A DNA stretch of 64,000 nucleotides from an uncultured Bariatricus sp. (GCA_934307065.1 CAKRCD010000002.1:1-64000); one strand, 5' to 3'; shown: positions 1-7,753, numbered from the stretch's first letter. Translations and numbers: made by a program. Notes: generated from the sequence alone by a model not told the origin.

Positions 1-32
1 GCAATTATATAGAGAAAATCAGAAAAAAGGAA

Positions 33-71
33 GCTGCCGCTTCACGATTTAGAAATCGTTAAAGCGACAGC
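33..71. other. imperfect hairpin at left edge
   Basis: The arms at 33-50 and 53-71 are near-complementary (GCTGCCGCTT against AAGCGACAGC with an ACGATTT/AAATCGT top). Read on the minus strand it is followed by a T-rich stretch, and on the plus strand only by a weak CCCCTTATT tail. It may be the end of a transcription unit lying left of the window or a bidirectional terminator. No gene is visible in the first 160 bases. Confidence 0.5.
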
Positions 72-129
72 CCCTTATTAGGTATGATATATAATCGATA
101 TTTATAAAGGATATTTCTGCAAAAAACTA

Positions 130-160
130 TTGACTCCTACGTTGCGTAATAGCTTAGAGT
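130..160 (+). promoter_or_regulatory. MerR/TipA-type promoter-operator
   Basis: A -35 TTGACT (130-135) and a weak -10 TAGAGT (155-160) are separated by 19 bp, with the dyad-like CTCCTACGTTGCGTAATAG in between. Stretched 19-bp spacers around a CTCCTACGT core are typical of promoters that MerR-family activators underwind. Its position just before the regulator suggests autoregulation. Transcription would begin near 166, which rules out the upstream ATG at 161 as a start. Confidence 0.65.
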
Positions 161-184
161 ATGTTTATCGAGGAGGAAATGACA

Positions 185-913
185 ATGATGACAGTAAATG
201 AAGTAAGTAAATTAACAGGGGTGAGTATACGCACTCTGCAATATTATGATACAATTGGGCTTTTAAAACCAGTGGAATATACCGAGTCGGGCTATAGATT
301 GTATGATGATACATCCTTAGAAAGATTGCAGCAAATTTTGCTGTTCAAAGAACTGGAATTTCCGCTTAAGGAGATTAAAAAGATAATAGATGCACCTAAC
401 TTTGACAGAAACAAAGCATTAGAACAGCAAATAGAATTACTTACTATGAAAAAAGAGCATCTTGAAAATCTTATTAATGTCGCTCGGGGAATAAAAGGAA
501 TAGGAGTGAAATATATGAATTTCAAAGCATTTGATACCAAAAAGATTGATGAGTATTCTAAACGTGCGAGAGAACAGTGGGGTAACACCGCAGAATACAA
601 AGAGTATGAAGAAAAAACAAAGAATTGGACAAAAGATGATGAAGCTACAGTAGAAAATGAATTTATGGAAATATTTGTTGAGTTCGGGAAAATGAAGGAA
701 ATGAATCCATCAGATGAGCGGGTTCAAGTACAGGTCAAAAAATTTCAAAATTATATTACAGAGCATTTTTATACATGTTCACCTAAAATTCTGAATGGGC
801 TTGGAAGGATGTATGGAGGTGGAGGAGAACTTACGGAAAGTATTGATGCTGTTGGTGGAACAGGTACTGCGGAATTCGCCTGTAAAGCCATTGACATTTA
901 TTGCAATGAGTAA
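185..913 (+). CDS. MerR family regulator with TipAS-type effector domain
   Basis: The N-terminal ~70 residues are a MerR winged helix (MTVNEVSKLTG, SIRTLQYYDTIGLL, SGYRLYD), followed by a coiled coil and a C-terminal helical domain of about 130 residues resembling the TipAS ligand-binding domain (YSKRAREQWG, then FACKAIDIYC at the end). TipA-like proteins bind thiopeptide or other drugs and activate transcription through stretched promoters. I start at ATG 185 because AGGAGG lies at 171-176 and the predicted transcription start is near 166. ATG 188 is almost as good. The obvious target is its own promoter; no efflux partner is adjacent. Ligand unknown. Confidence 0.9.
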   Translation: MMTVNEVSKLTGVSIRTLQYYDTIGLLKPVEYTESGYRLYDDTSLERLQQILLFKELEFPLKEIKKIIDAPNFDRNKALEQQIELLTMKKEHLENLINVARGIKGIGVKYMNFKAFDTKKIDEYSKRAREQWGNTAEYKEYEEKTKNWTKDDEATVENEFMEIFVEFGKMKEMNPSDERVQVQVKKFQNYITEHFYTCSPKILNGLGRMYGGGGELTESIDAVGGTGTAEFACKAIDIYCNE

Positions 914-970
914 ATGTGAAACTTCCAGTTTTTGGACTCGCAAAATTATAATAGAAAATGTTGAATTTGG

Positions 971-997
971 TTGACAAGATGGCATACATATGATAAT
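971..997 (+). promoter_or_regulatory. candidate promoter of the riboswitch transcript
   Basis: TTGACA at 971-976 and GATAAT at 992-997 have a short 15-bp spacer. Transcription would start near 1004, just ahead of the aptamer, which fits. The spacing is suboptimal, so this is a moderate call. Confidence 0.5.
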
Positions 998-1017
998 GTT
1001 TATCAAGTAACTTAATA

Positions 1018-1116
1018 TTCCATGAGGGAGTAGTTAGCGCGAAAGTGTGATTTGTCAACATTCTGATTATATGGAAATGTATAATCTGGCAAATCTTAAA
1101 TAATGAGACTCATGTA
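1018..1116 (+). promoter_or_regulatory. yybP-ykoY manganese riboswitch aptamer
   Basis: The basal stem P1 is formed by CATGAG (1021-1026) and CTCATG (1109-1114). Directly inside it are the two conserved internal-loop strands of this class: GGGAGTAG (1026-1033) on the 5' side and a TGAGACT variant of the AGCAAGACT strand on the 3' side (1104-1110). The class senses Mn2+ and commonly controls CaCA exchangers, P-type pumps and UPF0016/TMEM165 exporters, which is what follows here. The 3' half of P1 is also the 5' arm of the downstream terminator, giving a switch in which metal binding would permit readthrough. Identification is by motif and context, without a covariance-model search. Confidence 0.85.
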
Positions 1117-1178
1117 TATCGATTTACAGCTTAGGTACTATATACTGGCTGATGGTTGATATACATGAGTCTTTTTTT
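1107..1178 (+). terminator. riboswitch expression-platform terminator
   Basis: A perfect 14-bp stem GACTCATGTATATC (1107-1120) with its complement at 1158-1171 is followed by seven T residues (1172-1178). Its first arm overlaps the 3' strand of the aptamer P1 stem (1109-1114), so aptamer folding and termination are mutually exclusive. A second small hairpin, CCTGCT (1180-1185) with AGCAGG (1201-1206), lies downstream. Together these explain the 340 bases between the MerR gene and the exchanger gene. Confidence 0.9.
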
Positions 1179-1253
1179 ACCTGCTGGACATACCTGTAAT
1201 AGCAGGAGTTTCGGCTGACGGCACTGATGTGGAGAAACGAAAAGGAGGAAAAT

Positions 1254-2255
1254 ATGGAAAAATTCATTAACAATGCCCCATTTGCTCTTGTACTTCTATT
1301 TCTTGTAATAGGTTTTGTACTTCTGATTAAAGGCGCGGATTTTTTCGTGGAGGGAAGCTCAAGTGTAGCAAAGAGACTGCATGTCCCATCTATTATTATC
1401 GGACTTACCATTGTTGCAATGGGAACATCACTTCCAGAGACGGCGGTCAGTGTATCAGCTTCACTTACAGGGAACAATGAACTTGCGGTCAGCAATGTAG
1501 TTGGTTCTAATATTTTTAATTTGATGGTTGTTATCGGTGTGTGTGCAGTATTGTCTACTGTAAATGTTGCAAAAGATACCATAAAGAGGGACATTCCATT
1601 TTCCCTTATATGCGCAGGATTTTTAATGCTTTTGGGAATTGTAGGACTTGGTGACAAATCCGGCATGACACTTGGACATCTTGATGGTGTCATATTTCTT
1701 GTGCTCTTTGCAGGTTACATTTTCTGCATGATTAAGATTGCACTGAAGGCAAACAGGGAAGGCAGAAAGGTTGAAATTGAGGGCGGTTCTGACGAAGAGA
1801 TTAAGCTTCTTTCTGTTCCTATGAGTATAGTGTTTATCGTTGGTGGTGCAATTGCAATTGCGATTGGCGGAGATATGACCGTAGATGCTGCTTCAAGAAT
1901 AGCAAGTGAACTTGGAATGAGTCAGACCCTTATCGGACTTACCATTGTTTCCATAGGAACCTCGCTTCCGGAACTTGTGACTTCCATTGTTGCGGCAAGA
2001 AAGAATGAGGTTGATATGGCTCTTGGAAATGCGATCGGTTCCAATGTATTTAACATACTTATGGTCCTTGGTATTGCGTCAGCAATCAGTCCAATCAGTA
2101 TCATTACTGAAAATATTATTGATTTGTGCGTGCTTATCGTGTTTACCGTGTGCGTATGGATATTTGCCGGAACCAGAAAGAAAATCGGAAAAATCGAAGG
2201 AGTCTGTATGGTTGCACTTTATGCAGCGTATGCGGGTTACATCATCATAAGATAA
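1254..2255 (+). CDS. CaCA family cation exchanger (YrbG-like)
   Basis: This 333-residue membrane protein has two homologous halves, each with about five membrane segments and one alpha repeat. The first repeat contains MGTSLPETAVS followed by NVVGSNIFN, and the second IGTSLPELVTS followed by NAIGSNVFNI. These are the ion-binding signatures of Na+/Ca2+ exchanger family antiporters (PF01699), which expel divalent cations using a Na+ or H+ gradient. ATG 1254 is chosen over ATG 1227 because AAAGGAGG lies at 1241-1248. The manganese riboswitch ahead and the GDT1 protein behind suggest Mn2+ rather than Ca2+ as the relevant substrate, which is inference. Confidence 0.93.
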   Translation: MEKFINNAPFALVLLFLVIGFVLLIKGADFFVEGSSSVAKRLHVPSIIIGLTIVAMGTSLPETAVSVSASLTGNNELAVSNVVGSNIFNLMVVIGVCAVLSTVNVAKDTIKRDIPFSLICAGFLMLLGIVGLGDKSGMTLGHLDGVIFLVLFAGYIFCMIKIALKANREGRKVEIEGGSDEEIKLLSVPMSIVFIVGGAIAIAIGGDMTVDAASRIASELGMSQTLIGLTIVSIGTSLPELVTSIVAARKNEVDMALGNAIGSNVFNILMVLGIASAISPISIITENIIDLCVLIVFTVCVWIFAGTRKKIGKIEGVCMVALYAAYAGYIIIR

Positions 2256-2271
2256 AGGAGATAGCAGACAA

Positions 2272-2958
2272 ATGATATTGTTTTTTAAAGTGTTTTTTAC
2301 GGAATTCATAGCGGAGATGGGAGATAAAACGCAGCTCATGCTTATCGCGCTTACTTCTAAATATAAGTTAAGAGACATTATATTAGGAACAGGTGCAGCA
2401 ATTCTTTTACTGAATGGACTTGCTGTTCTTGCAGGCGGACTTGTCAGTGCATTTATTCCTGAATGGCTCATTAAAACCATCGCGGCACTTGCATTTCTTT
2501 ATTTTGCCGCAACAACCATTGCCGGCGATGATGACGATGAGGAGGAAGAAGGCAGTAAAACAAAGATTGAATTTGCACCGCTTGCAGTGTTCTGTACCTT
2601 TTTCGTGGCAGAGCTTGGAGATAAGACACAGCTTACTGCGATTGCATTTGGAGCAAATGAAGGAATGGGTTCAGCGCTCATTGTATGGCTCGGATGTTCC
2701 CTCGGACTTTTTGCAGCGGATATTCTTGGAATGTTAGTTGGATATCTTTTAAAGAGCAAAACCCCGGAAGGATTGCTTAATACACTTGCATTTGTAATAT
2801 TTGCTATCTTTGGCGTATACACACTTTATCAGGGACTCAATCTTATCAGCGCAAGCGTCTGTCCAATCCCGGTATGGCCGGTACTAATAGCTGCAACTGC
2901 TGTATTTGTTGTTTTATGTGTCTGTCTTTTTATAAAAAGAGAGAAGAAAGCGAAATAA
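2272..2958 (+). CDS. TMEM165/GDT1 family Mn2+ exporter (UPF0016)
   Basis: This 228-residue membrane protein has the two family signatures EMGDKTQL (about residues 15-22) and ELGDKTQL (about 116-123), each in a hydrophobic helix, with an acidic DDDDEEEE loop between the halves. GDT1 proteins exchange Mn2+ or Ca2+ against H+, and bacterial members such as MneA export Mn2+. The gene starts 17 bp after the exchanger gene with AAGGAG at 2255-2260, so both probably share the riboswitch-controlled transcript. A strong terminator follows. Confidence 0.93.
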   Translation: MILFFKVFFTEFIAEMGDKTQLMLIALTSKYKLRDIILGTGAAILLLNGLAVLAGGLVSAFIPEWLIKTIAALAFLYFAATTIAGDDDDEEEEGSKTKIEFAPLAVFCTFFVAELGDKTQLTAIAFGANEGMGSALIVWLGCSLGLFAADILGMLVGYLLKSKTPEGLLNTLAFVIFAIFGVYTLYQGLNLISASVCPIPVWPVLIAATAVFVVLCVCLFIKREKKAK

Positions 2959-3011
2959 ACAGATAACTTTATTTCAGTACTTTTCGTATCAGTTTGCAAT
3001 CATAAATAGTC

Positions 3012-3047
3012 AAAAAATCAATCGTAAAAAAATACGATTGATTTTTT
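3012..3047 (+). terminator. intrinsic terminator after the efflux genes
   Basis: A perfect 15-bp stem pairs 3012-3026 with 3033-3047. It has A-rich and T-rich ends, so it could act in both directions. It closes the riboswitch transcription unit. Confidence 0.85.
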
Positions 3048-3123
3048 GGTTGCTGTTGCATATAATCACAAATACAGATGAAAGCTTGAAATTTGGAAAC
3101 AGAAAGCAGGGGAAGATAAGGTC

Positions 3124-4242
3124 ATGATAAAGAATATAGCAATTGTCAGTTTGTCAAGTGGAACACTTGGAGAAGATTTTGCAAAGCATGAGGTCAATAT
3201 AGGTGTAAAAAGACTAAAAGATTTTGGTATGAATGTTACATTCATGCCTCATGCGCTGAAAGGAATTGAATATGTCAAAAAGCATCCTGCAGAACGGGCA
3301 GCAGATTTATTGCAGGCACTGAAAGAGCCGGATATTGATATGATTCTCTGCGCAATTGGCGGGGATGATACCTATCGTTTACTTCCGTATCTGTTTGAAC
3401 AGCATGAGTTGACTGAAGCAGTTTCAGATAAAATATTTCTTGGATTCTCCGATACAACGATAAATCATTTCATGCTTCATAAGGTTGGAATGAAGACTTT
3501 TTATGGACAATCCTTCCTTGCAGATATTTGCGAGCTGGATAAAACAATGCTGCCATATACACAAAAATATTTTGAAGAACTGATAAGTACGGGAACGATA
3601 AAAGAAGTCTGTCCAAGTGATGTATGGTATGAAGGAAGAACAGATTTTAGTATTGCACAGATTGATACACCATTAACATCCCATCCTGATTCTGGATTCG
3701 AATTGCTGCAGGGAAAATCTGTTTTTTCGGGAGAAATTCTAGGTGGCTGTATTGATACCATTTATGATATGTTTCATGGAGAGCGGTATGAGGATATGCC
3801 GCTTTTATGTGCAAAGTACGGACTCTTTCCTACAACAGAGGAGTGGACAGGTAAAATTCTGCTTTTAGAATCCAGTGAAGAAAAAATGCCTCTTGAGAAA
3901 TACCGAAAAGCAATGATAACGTTAAAAGAAACTGGTATTTTTGATGTGATTTCAGGAGTACTTGTCGGAAAACCGATGGATGAAATTTATGCACCGGAAT
4001 ATAAACAAATATTAGTAGATGTAATTGACAATCCGAACTTGCCAATAGTATACAATATCAATATTGGACATGCTCAGCCACGTTGCATCATTCCTTTTGG
4101 TGTTGAGGCAACCGTTGATATAGAAAATCAGGTTATCAGGTTTGCAAACCAACTTCCGCATTATGAAACTGAAAAATGCTGGTATGCTGGTATGGCTGGT
4201 ATGGCTGGTATGGCTGGTATGGCTGGTATGCTGGTATATTAG
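3124..4242 (+). CDS. S66 family serine peptidase (LD-carboxypeptidase/MccF-like)
   Basis: The family triad is visible: nucleophile Ser109 in GFSDTT, Glu249 in LLLESSEE and His316 in NIGHAQPR. S66 enzymes cleave the L,D bond of muropeptides during wall recycling (LdcA) or inactivate peptide-nucleotide antibiotics such as microcin C (MccF). The Gly-rich AIGGDD turn near residue 80 is also typical. There is no signal peptide, so it acts in the cytoplasm. The last ~18 residues are a repetitive AGM tail encoded by a 9-bp tandem repeat and are not part of the conserved fold. The MccF-like and LdcA-like roles cannot be separated by eye. Confidence 0.88.
   Translation: MIKNIAIVSLSSGTLGEDFAKHEVNIGVKRLKDFGMNVTFMPHALKGIEYVKKHPAERAADLLQALKEPDIDMILCAIGGDDTYRLLPYLFEQHELTEAVSDKIFLGFSDTTINHFMLHKVGMKTFYGQSFLADICELDKTMLPYTQKYFEELISTGTIKEVCPSDVWYEGRTDFSIAQIDTPLTSHPDSGFELLQGKSVFSGEILGGCIDTIYDMFHGERYEDMPLLCAKYGLFPTTEEWTGKILLLESSEEKMPLEKYRKAMITLKETGIFDVISGVLVGKPMDEIYAPEYKQILVDVIDNPNLPIVYNINIGHAQPRCIIPFGVEATVDIENQVIRFANQLPHYETEKCWYAGMAGMAGMAGMAGMLVY
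4181..4240 (+). repeat. 9-bp tandem repeat at the 3' end of the S66 gene
   Basis: Four perfect GGTATGGCT units (4189-4224) are flanked by 8-bp GGTATGCT units at 4181-4188 and 4225-4232 and a degenerate GGTATATT. The frame encodes (AGM)n and ends at TAG 4240-4242. Changing the number of 9-bp units would lengthen or shorten the tail without a frameshift, whereas the 8-bp units shift phase. Confidence 0.95.
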
Positions 4243-4283
4243 AGAAAACTTTGAAGAAAGGTATAAAATTGGAGTATAAAACT

Positions 4284-4312
4284 TTGAAGAAAAGCATATT
4301 TTGTGCTATAAT
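4284..4312 (+). promoter_or_regulatory. sigma-A promoter of the DUF4143 ATPase gene
   Basis: TTGAAG (4284-4289), 17 bp and a perfect TATAAT (4307-4312) lie 24 bp before the gene. A second ACTTTGAAGAAA copy about 34 bp upstream (near 4247) is a small direct repeat of the -35 area. Confidence 0.7.
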
Positions 4313-4335
4313 GTGCCTATATTCAGGAGGTAGCT

Positions 4336-5667
4336 ATGTATTTCGAGAGAAAAGTTTATAAGAAGTTATTAGAATGGAAATTGCATTATTCAAATCAATA
4401 TGCTGTTTTATTGGAAGGGGCAAGGCGAGTTGGAAAATCAACGATTGCAGAGCATTTTGCAAATAGTGAATATAAGTCATATATTCTGATTGATTTCTCA
4501 AAGACAACCAATAATATACGGGAATGTTTTGACGATATAGGTAATTTGGATATGTTCTTTTTGCGTCTGCAGGCGGAAACGGGAGTAACATTATATGAAC
4601 ACGAGTCACTGATTATTTTTGATGAAGTACAGCTTTTCCCCAAGGCAAGACAGGCAATCAAGCATCTGGTATTTGATGGAAGATACAGTTATCTGGAGAC
4701 GGGCTCTTTGATTTCGATAAAGAAAAACGTAAAAGATATTCTGATTCCATCGGAAGAAATGAAAATACAAGTATATCCTATGGATTATGAAGAATTTTGT
4801 AATGCCACAGGTAATAATTATGAGTTGCTACAACAAATCTATAAAATGGGGTCCGCGATTGGGCAGGCAACAAATCGTAAATTGATGAGAGATTTAAGAG
4901 TTTATATGGCAGTTGGCGGTATGCCGCAAGCCGTTGAAGCTTATATAAACGGCAAAAATTTTTTAGAAATTGATATGGTAAAAAGACAGATTATATCCCT
5001 TTATGAAGAAGACTTTAAAAAAATTGATGCATCTGGAAGAATATCAGCATTATATCATTCGATTCCGGCACAACTTGCAAAAGACTCAAGAAAATATCGA
5101 ATTACCACGGCAATAGGAAAGAAAAGTAATACAAAAGCTGACGAATTAATATATGAGTTGATTGATTCTAAAACTGTTTTGCCATGTTATAATTCTACAG
5201 ACCCAAGGGTAAGTCTGTCGGATACGAAGGATTTTGATAGTTATAAATTATATTTGTCAGATACAGGACTGTTTGTTACATTAATGTTTATTGACCGCAG
5301 GGTAACGGAAAATGATATATATGCAAAATTACTTTCTGATAAGTTACCAGCGAATCTTGGATTCCTCTATGAAAATCTTGTTGCACAGATGATTGCCGCT
5401 TCCGGAAGAGAGCTATATTATCATACATGGGAAAAGGCGGGAAGTACACATTATTATGAAGTAGATTTTCTGGTTTCTGAAGGAAGTAAAATAAATGCTT
5501 TTGAGGTTAAGGCTTCAGGGACAGGAAAACATCAGTCAATCAAAGAGTATTCGGATAAATTTTCAAAAAATGTGCATAACGTATACTTGCTATCACAAAA
5601 AGACGTAGGAAAAGAAGAAAAGTTGTTATTTAAACCATTCTATTTAATGCCATTTTTGATTTCATAA
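4336..5667 (+). CDS. AAA-type ATPase with DUF4143 C-terminus
   Basis: The protein has 443 residues. The N-terminal ATPase domain carries a Walker A GARRVGKST (28-36), a Walker B-like LIIFDEVQ and the sensor-like LETGSL. The C-terminus has the EVDFLV...AFEVKAS pattern of DUF4143, which resembles a PD-(D/E)XK nuclease core. Such proteins are widespread in anaerobes and often behave as mobile accessory genes; their biochemical role is not established. The start has AGGAGG at 4325-4330, 5 bp upstream. Confidence 0.9.
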   Translation: MYFERKVYKKLLEWKLHYSNQYAVLLEGARRVGKSTIAEHFANSEYKSYILIDFSKTTNNIRECFDDIGNLDMFFLRLQAETGVTLYEHESLIIFDEVQLFPKARQAIKHLVFDGRYSYLETGSLISIKKNVKDILIPSEEMKIQVYPMDYEEFCNATGNNYELLQQIYKMGSAIGQATNRKLMRDLRVYMAVGGMPQAVEAYINGKNFLEIDMVKRQIISLYEEDFKKIDASGRISALYHSIPAQLAKDSRKYRITTAIGKKSNTKADELIYELIDSKTVLPCYNSTDPRVSLSDTKDFDSYKLYLSDTGLFVTLMFIDRRVTENDIYAKLLSDKLPANLGFLYENLVAQMIAASGRELYYHTWEKAGSTHYYEVDFLVSEGSKINAFEVKASGTGKHQSIKEYSDKFSKNVHNVYLLSQKDVGKEEKLLFKPFYLMPFLIS

Positions 5668-5697
5668 AAGTCTTGAGTTTTGAGGAGATATTAAGGT

Positions 5698-6627
5698 ATG
5701 AATGAAAGGTTTCAAAGTCAGCAGAGGAGAAGAATAGCATATTACCATCTTCCTGGGTTATTTGAATTTTATGAACTGTACCGTGAGTTTTTACCGTTAT
5801 TCCGCACACATAGGGAATATTTTTATGATTGGTGCGAGATTGGCTCCATTTATGGGACACCTGAAGACTGCTTGTGGGGCGGAGGACGTGTGGAAGCAGG
5901 AGAAGAAAATCCACGAGAAGTTTTAGCACTCATGGAGGAATATGGAATTTCAGCCCGTCTGACATTTAGCAATTCCCTACTCAGAGAAGAACATCTCTCG
6001 GATAAGAAATGCAATGCTCTTTGTAAGTTGTTTGAGAAAAGCGGAAGAGAGCAAAATGGTGTGATTATACACTCGGATTTGTTATTAGACTATTTGAAAA
6101 AAGAATATCCCGGACTTTATTTTGTATCATCCACCACGAAAGTTTTGACCGAGTTTCAAGAGTGCCTGAATGAAATACAGAGAGAAGATTTTCGGTATGT
6201 TGTGCCGGATTTCCGATTGAATAAGGTGTTTGATAAATGGAATACTCTGTCTGGTCATCAGAAAGATAAAGTCGAATTTCTATGTAATGAATGTTGCTGG
6301 TTTGGCTGCAAAGAGAGAAAACGCTGCTATGAAGATGTGAGCCGCAAAAATCTTGGAGAAGATGATGGTGTGGAACACAGATGTACTGCACCACATGCAG
6401 ACGAAGGATATCGTTTTTCAAAAGCGATGACAAATCCCGGTTTTATCAGCATAGAGGATATACAAAACATCTATTTGTCAATGGGATTTACCAATTTTAA
6501 AATCGAAGGACGGGGACTTGGTAGTGCGTTGGTTTTAGAATTTCTGCTCTATTACATGACAAAACCGGAATATCAGATACATGTCAGAGAAGAACTGTAC
6601 CTGGATAATATGTTGGATTTGTTTTAA
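5698..6627 (+). CDS. U32 peptidase-like protein of unknown role
   Basis: This soluble 309-residue protein contains stretches resembling the TIM-barrel U32 group: VVPDFRLNK, a Cys-rich NECCWFGCKERKRCYED that could hold metal or an Fe-S cluster, and NFKIEGRGLGS near the C-terminus. U32-like proteins include proteases and Fe-S dependent RNA hydroxylation factors. I cannot assign a substrate, and the match is by motif flavour only. It begins 30 bp after the DUF4143 ATPase gene with GAGGAG upstream, so the two may be co-transcribed. Confidence 0.6.
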   Translation: MNERFQSQQRRRIAYYHLPGLFEFYELYREFLPLFRTHREYFYDWCEIGSIYGTPEDCLWGGGRVEAGEENPREVLALMEEYGISARLTFSNSLLREEHLSDKKCNALCKLFEKSGREQNGVIIHSDLLLDYLKKEYPGLYFVSSTTKVLTEFQECLNEIQREDFRYVVPDFRLNKVFDKWNTLSGHQKDKVEFLCNECCWFGCKERKRCYEDVSRKNLGEDDGVEHRCTAPHADEGYRFSKAMTNPGFISIEDIQNIYLSMGFTNFKIEGRGLGSALVLEFLLYYMTKPEYQIHVREELYLDNMLDLF

Positions 6628-6667
6628 GTTTATTTTTAAGTTTTATTTACAAAGAGAGGGTAATCAG

Positions 6668-7195
6668 TTGAATAAAAGATATAAGGATTTGTGCATCAGA
6701 AATGCAGAAGTTTGTGATTGTAAACAGTTAGAATTATGGTGGAATGATGGAAACGTTATGGCACATGCAGGATTTCCACAAGGACTTGGAACAACAGAAC
6801 AAAAGATAGCAGCTCAAATTGCAGATGATAGTGATGAAACGAAAAGGCGTCTTATCATTGAATTCCAAAGTCATCCAATAGGAGAAATGTGTTTTTACAC
6901 AGAGAAAAATCAAGAGTATGAGATTGGAATTAAAATTTGTGAAATGGAATATCAAGAAAAAGGACTTGGACGTATTGTGCTAAGTATGCTTATTGATGAA
7001 CTATTTAAGATGGGAGCAAAACGTATTTATTTAGATACTAATCTAACTAATACAAGAGCCCAGCATGTTTATGAATTGTTAGGGTTTAGGAAGATTGGTG
7101 TTCATGAAAATTCATGGAAGAATCAATTAGGTGAATTGCAGTCATCCGTTGATTATGAATTACTGAAGCAGGATTTTCATACTTTTATAGAATAG
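6668..7195 (+). CDS. GNAT family N-acetyltransferase
   Basis: The 175-residue protein has the acetyl-CoA binding motif QEKGLGRIV (about 96-104) and the C-terminal strand/helix LDTNLTNTRAQHVYELLGF typical of RimJ/RimL or aminoglycoside-type acetyltransferases. I take TTG 6668 as start, with the purine-rich AGAGAGGG upstream, because an upstream ATG at 6581 would overlap the preceding gene by about 45 bp and add an unrelated peptide. The acceptor substrate is unknown. Confidence 0.85.
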   Translation: MNKRYKDLCIRNAEVCDCKQLELWWNDGNVMAHAGFPQGLGTTEQKIAAQIADDSDETKRRLIIEFQSHPIGEMCFYTEKNQEYEIGIKICEMEYQEKGLGRIVLSMLIDELFKMGAKRIYLDTNLTNTRAQHVYELLGFRKIGVHENSWKNQLGELQSSVDYELLKQDFHTFIE

Positions 7196-7248
7196 TAATT
7201 AGGTTTAAAAGAGTATTTTAAGTAAAAAAGAGAAGAAATAGATATGGA

Positions 7249-7277
7249 TTGACATATTTTTTGATGGTGAGTAATAT
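7249..7277 (+). promoter_or_regulatory. promoter of structured leader
   Basis: TTGACA (7249-7254), 17 bp and TAATAT (7272-7277, overlapping a TATAAT at 7275-7280) form a good sigma-A promoter. Transcription would start near 7284. Confidence 0.7.
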
Positions 7278-7283
7278 AATATT

Positions 7284-7450
7284 AATGACAGGCAACTTGA
7301 GTGTCTGCCAAGCGTGGAAGTAAGGTGTTGTGCCAGAGGGCATTATGAGCTTTATACGGGTTTGGCATTTACCACAATCTGGCTAGAAATCGTAGATTTC
7401 GAAAGAAAATGTCGGAGGCTCTGCTAGTGTTAGCAGAGCCTTTCTTTTTT
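7284..7450 (+). ncRNA. unidentified structured leader RNA with attenuator
   Basis: About 165 nt lie between a strong promoter and a terminator placed directly before a ribosome binding site. Possible helices are GTGG (7314-7317) with CCAC (7372-7375) enclosing TGCCA (7331-7335) with TGGCA (7363-7367); an alternative GCCAGA (7332-7337) with TCTGGC (7378-7383); and a perfect hairpin GAAATC-GTA-GATTTC (7386-7400). The competing pairings are what a cis-regulatory switch would show. I compared it mentally with the common riboswitch classes and a T-box and found no match. Confidence 0.55.
7417..7450 (+). terminator. attenuator-type terminator
   Basis: A perfect 10-bp stem, GGCTCTGCTA (7417-7426) with TAGCAGAGCC (7431-7440), is followed by TTTCTTTTTT. 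The RBS AGGAGG follows at once (7451-7456), so expression of the next gene requires readthrough. Confidence 0.9.
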
Positions 7451-7462
7451 AGGAGGAATTTT

Positions 7463-7753
7463 ATGCGAAATATAAAAGACTGCGTAAGCGCATTTTTTCC
7501 ACTTTTAAATACGGAATATGAGATTGTACTGGGAAGAAAAGGGGTATCTGTAACTCTAAAAATTGGTTTTGATAAGAGGGATTGTTTTCATCTGATGGGA
7601 TTACAGTATTTAATTGACCGACCTGAATTAAATCGTGATAGGAAAAAAGTATTTGATGAAATAGTGGCAGGAAACATTACTGCAGAGCAGGTTGAGACAT
7701 CGGACTTTTACAAAAAAATAGAAGTAAAGAGATTGTTTTGTATGATAGATTAA
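7463..7753 (+). CDS. PBECR4-like protein, probably C-terminally truncated
   Basis: The 96-residue product has the DCFHLMGLQYLID core that recalls the FxHLxGLxxLxD signature of PBECR4-type (barnase/EndoU/RelE-like) nuclease domains found in phages and mobile elements. Family members as I recall them run some 40-50 residues longer. Here the frame ends in TAATGA exactly where a 20-bp direct repeat begins (7751), so the 3' part seems to have been lost. ATG 7463 follows AGGAGG with a 6-bp gap; an in-frame ATG at 7409 lies inside the terminator and is not credible. Function unproven. Confidence 0.6.
   Translation: MRNIKDCVSAFFPLLNTEYEIVLGRKGVSVTLKIGFDKRDCFHLMGLQYLIDRPELNRDRKKVFDEIVAGNITAEQVETSDFYKKIEVKRLFCMID

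Noticed and set aside
1124..1693. Minus-strand frame opposite the CaCA exchanger
   Set aside because: It crosses the riboswitch terminator, has no RBS, and is the complement of a strongly conserved membrane protein.
4247..4290. Repeated ACTTTGAAGAAA as a possible CRISPR-like or phase-variable repeat
   Set aside because: Only two short copies, one of them the -35 region of a promoter; no regular spacing or further units.
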